Source: Mycolicibacterium senegalense
Lineage (GTDB): Bacteria; Actinomycetota; Actinomycetes; Mycobacteriales; Mycobacteriaceae
Length of the DNA stretch: 64,000 nucleotides
NCBI RefSeq assembly: GCF_019645875.1
Contig: NZ_CP081000.1
Span: 1,116,001 to 1,180,000 of the forward strand
Reading direction: 5' to 3'
Below are positions 62,983 through 64,000 of the stretch, one piece after another (within the stretch, counting starts at the first letter, position 1; the number at the start of each line of letters is the position of its first letter). The notes beneath the pieces were generated by a model, which saw only the letters and a list, made by a program, of their open reading frames with translations, had not been told where the DNA came from and ran no database searches. The translations under genes were made by a program, and so were the position numbers.

Positions 62983-64000
62983 ACGACGTCCCGTTCCTGC
63001 TTGTTCTCGAACGCGGTGAGGCTGCCCTGCCACGCGTCGTTGACGTTGTTGTGGTCGATCGGCGGTTTACGCGACTTGAGCCAGATGGGCACCGTGGCGG
63101 CGATCAGCGCGACGAACCCGACCAGTGGTCCGGCGAAGCCGCCGATGCCGTGCACGAGAACGTAGGTCAGGGCGCCGACGAGGCCCGCGGCCGGAAGGGT
63201 GATCAGCCACGCGGTGGCCATGTTGCGCGCCACGCCCCACCGCACCTCGGTGCGGCGGCCCAGGCCGCTGCCCAGGATCGACCCGGTCGCCACGTGTGTG
63301 GTGGACAGTGAGTAGCCGAAGTGGCTGGACAGCAGAATCGTTGCCGCTGAGGAGACTTCGGCGGCCATGCCCTGGGGCGCTTCGGTGTCGACGAGTCCCT
63401 TGCCCAGGGTGCGGATGACGCGCCAGCCGCCCGACAGGGTGCCGAGGGCGATGGCGACCGCGCACGCGGCGATCACCCAGAACGGCGGCATGGTCGTCGA
63501 GTCGTCGACGGCGCCGTAGGAGATGAGGGCCAGAAAGATGATGCCCATTGTCTTCTGCGCGTCGTTGGTGCCGTGCGCCAGTGAGATCAGGGAGGCTGAG
63601 CCGATCTGCCCGTAACGGAAGGCGGAGATCGTGCGCTCCCGCGGCAGGCCGCGGATCAGCCGGTACACCAGCCAGCTGGCGATGCAGGCCACCACGCCGG
63701 CGATCAGCGGTGACAACACCGCCGGGACGATGACGGTCGAGACCACGCCGCGCCAGATCACACCGTGCCCGCCCACGGCGGCGATCATCGCGCCGACAAT
63801 GCCACCGATCAGGGCGTGCGACGAGCTGGACGGGATACCCATCAGCCAGGTGAGCAGGTTCCACAGAATGCTGCCGACCAGCCCGGCGAACACCAGCTCC
63901 AGCGTCACCAGATTCGCGTCGACGAGCCCTTTGGCGATCGTGGCGGCCACGGCCGTCGACAGAAACGCGCCGACGAGGTTCAGCAGGGCCGAGAGCGCCA
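62979..64000 (-). CDS. pitA: Low-affinity inorganic phosphate transporter (5' end outside window)
   Basis: Open to the right edge, about 340 residues seen. PiT family: GIPSSSSHALIGGIVGAMIA and the later repeat copy LSTTHVATGSILGSGLG both carry the signature, and AHGTNDAQKTMG holds the substrate-related Asn-Asp. It moves phosphate with a proton or cation at the membrane. The in-frame ATG-like GTG at 63950 is internal (ALLNLVGAFLSTAVAATIAKG continues upstream), so the start lies beyond 64000. The C-terminus is cytosolic and ends KQERDVV. Confidence 0.92.
   Translation of the reverse strand, partial: ALSALLNLVGAFLSTAVAATIAKGLVDANLVTLELVFAGLVGSILWNLLTWLMGIPSSSSHALIGGIVGAMIAAVGGHGVIWRGVVSTVIVPAVLSPLIAGVVACIASWLVYRLIRGLPRERTISAFRYGQIGSASLISLAHGTNDAQKTMGIIFLALISYGAVDDSTTMPPFWVIAACAVAIALGTLSGGWRVIRTLGKGLVDTEAPQGMAAEVSSAATILLSSHFGYSLSTTHVATGSILGSGLGRRTEVRWGVARNMATAWLITLPAAGLVGALTYVLVHGIGGFAGPLVGFVALIAATVPIWLKSRKPPIDHNNVNDAWQGSLTAFENKQERDVV

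Overview
The window comes from a high-GC mycobacterium, most likely a fast-growing environmental species (Mycolicibacterium type) rather than the tuberculosis complex. The evidence is two complete mce operons, a menaquinone gene cluster in Mycobacterium tuberculosis Rv0557-Rv0566c order, cutinase and PE-PPE-domain hydrolases, mycobacterial secreted proteins of unknown function, and many GTG/TTG starts. I see no insertion sequence, prophage, CRISPR array or rRNA. One tRNA gene (Tyr) is present. Species and locus numbers cannot be fixed from sequence alone; all M. tuberculosis names are from memory of synteny and similarity.

Region 1 (1-8.4 kb): the 3' end of an mgtA-like mannosyltransferase, an alpha/beta hydrolase, an Aquifex-type aconitase, an SDR, menG, a large exported protein, an AraC regulator and a PknH-sensor-like lipoprotein. 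Region 2 (8.4-19.3 kb, minus strand): mce operon 1, yrbEA-yrbEB-mceABCDEF, then an Mce-associated protein and two DUF2236/MpaB-type oxygenases. Most junctions are 4-base NTGA overlaps. Region 3 (19.6-27.2 kb): a CobW GTPase, ppnP, a TspO-like protein, menJ divergent from grcC, htpX, and a SulP transporter fused to carbonic anhydrase.

Region 4 (27.7-36 kb): a two-component system divergent from the SulP fusion, two small secreted proteins, an APC permease plus zinc alcohol dehydrogenase operon divergent from an XRE-cupin regulator, and gpsA. Region 5 (36-46.5 kb, plus strand): mce operon 2, with an Mce-associated protein and a DUF3298-like secreted protein at its end. Region 6 (46.6-50.7 kb): a lipoprotein-ATPase-permease ABC importer and an FMN monooxygenase, which look like an organosulfur (sulfonate-type) acquisition unit. 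Region 7 (50.7-64 kb): yajQ, tRNA-Tyr, rtcB, a P2-type cation ATPase, a second copy of the small secreted protein family, a TQMAP-repeat protein with an Hsp70-like N-terminus divergent from a multi-spanning membrane protein, a PE-PPE hydrolase divergent from a cutinase, and the start-truncated pitA with its small membrane partner.

Functionally the window is dominated by cell-envelope lipid traffic (two Mce importers, lipases and cutinase), menaquinone maturation (menG, menJ, grcC) and uptake of inorganic or organic nutrients (sulfur, phosphate, bicarbonate/sulfate, cations). The points most worth a second look are an mceE whose lipobox cysteine is replaced by asparagine, a DUF2236 gene that appears to start with CTG inside a CTGA overlap, the TQMAP-repeat protein with its divergent partner, and palindromes shared between intergenic regions.
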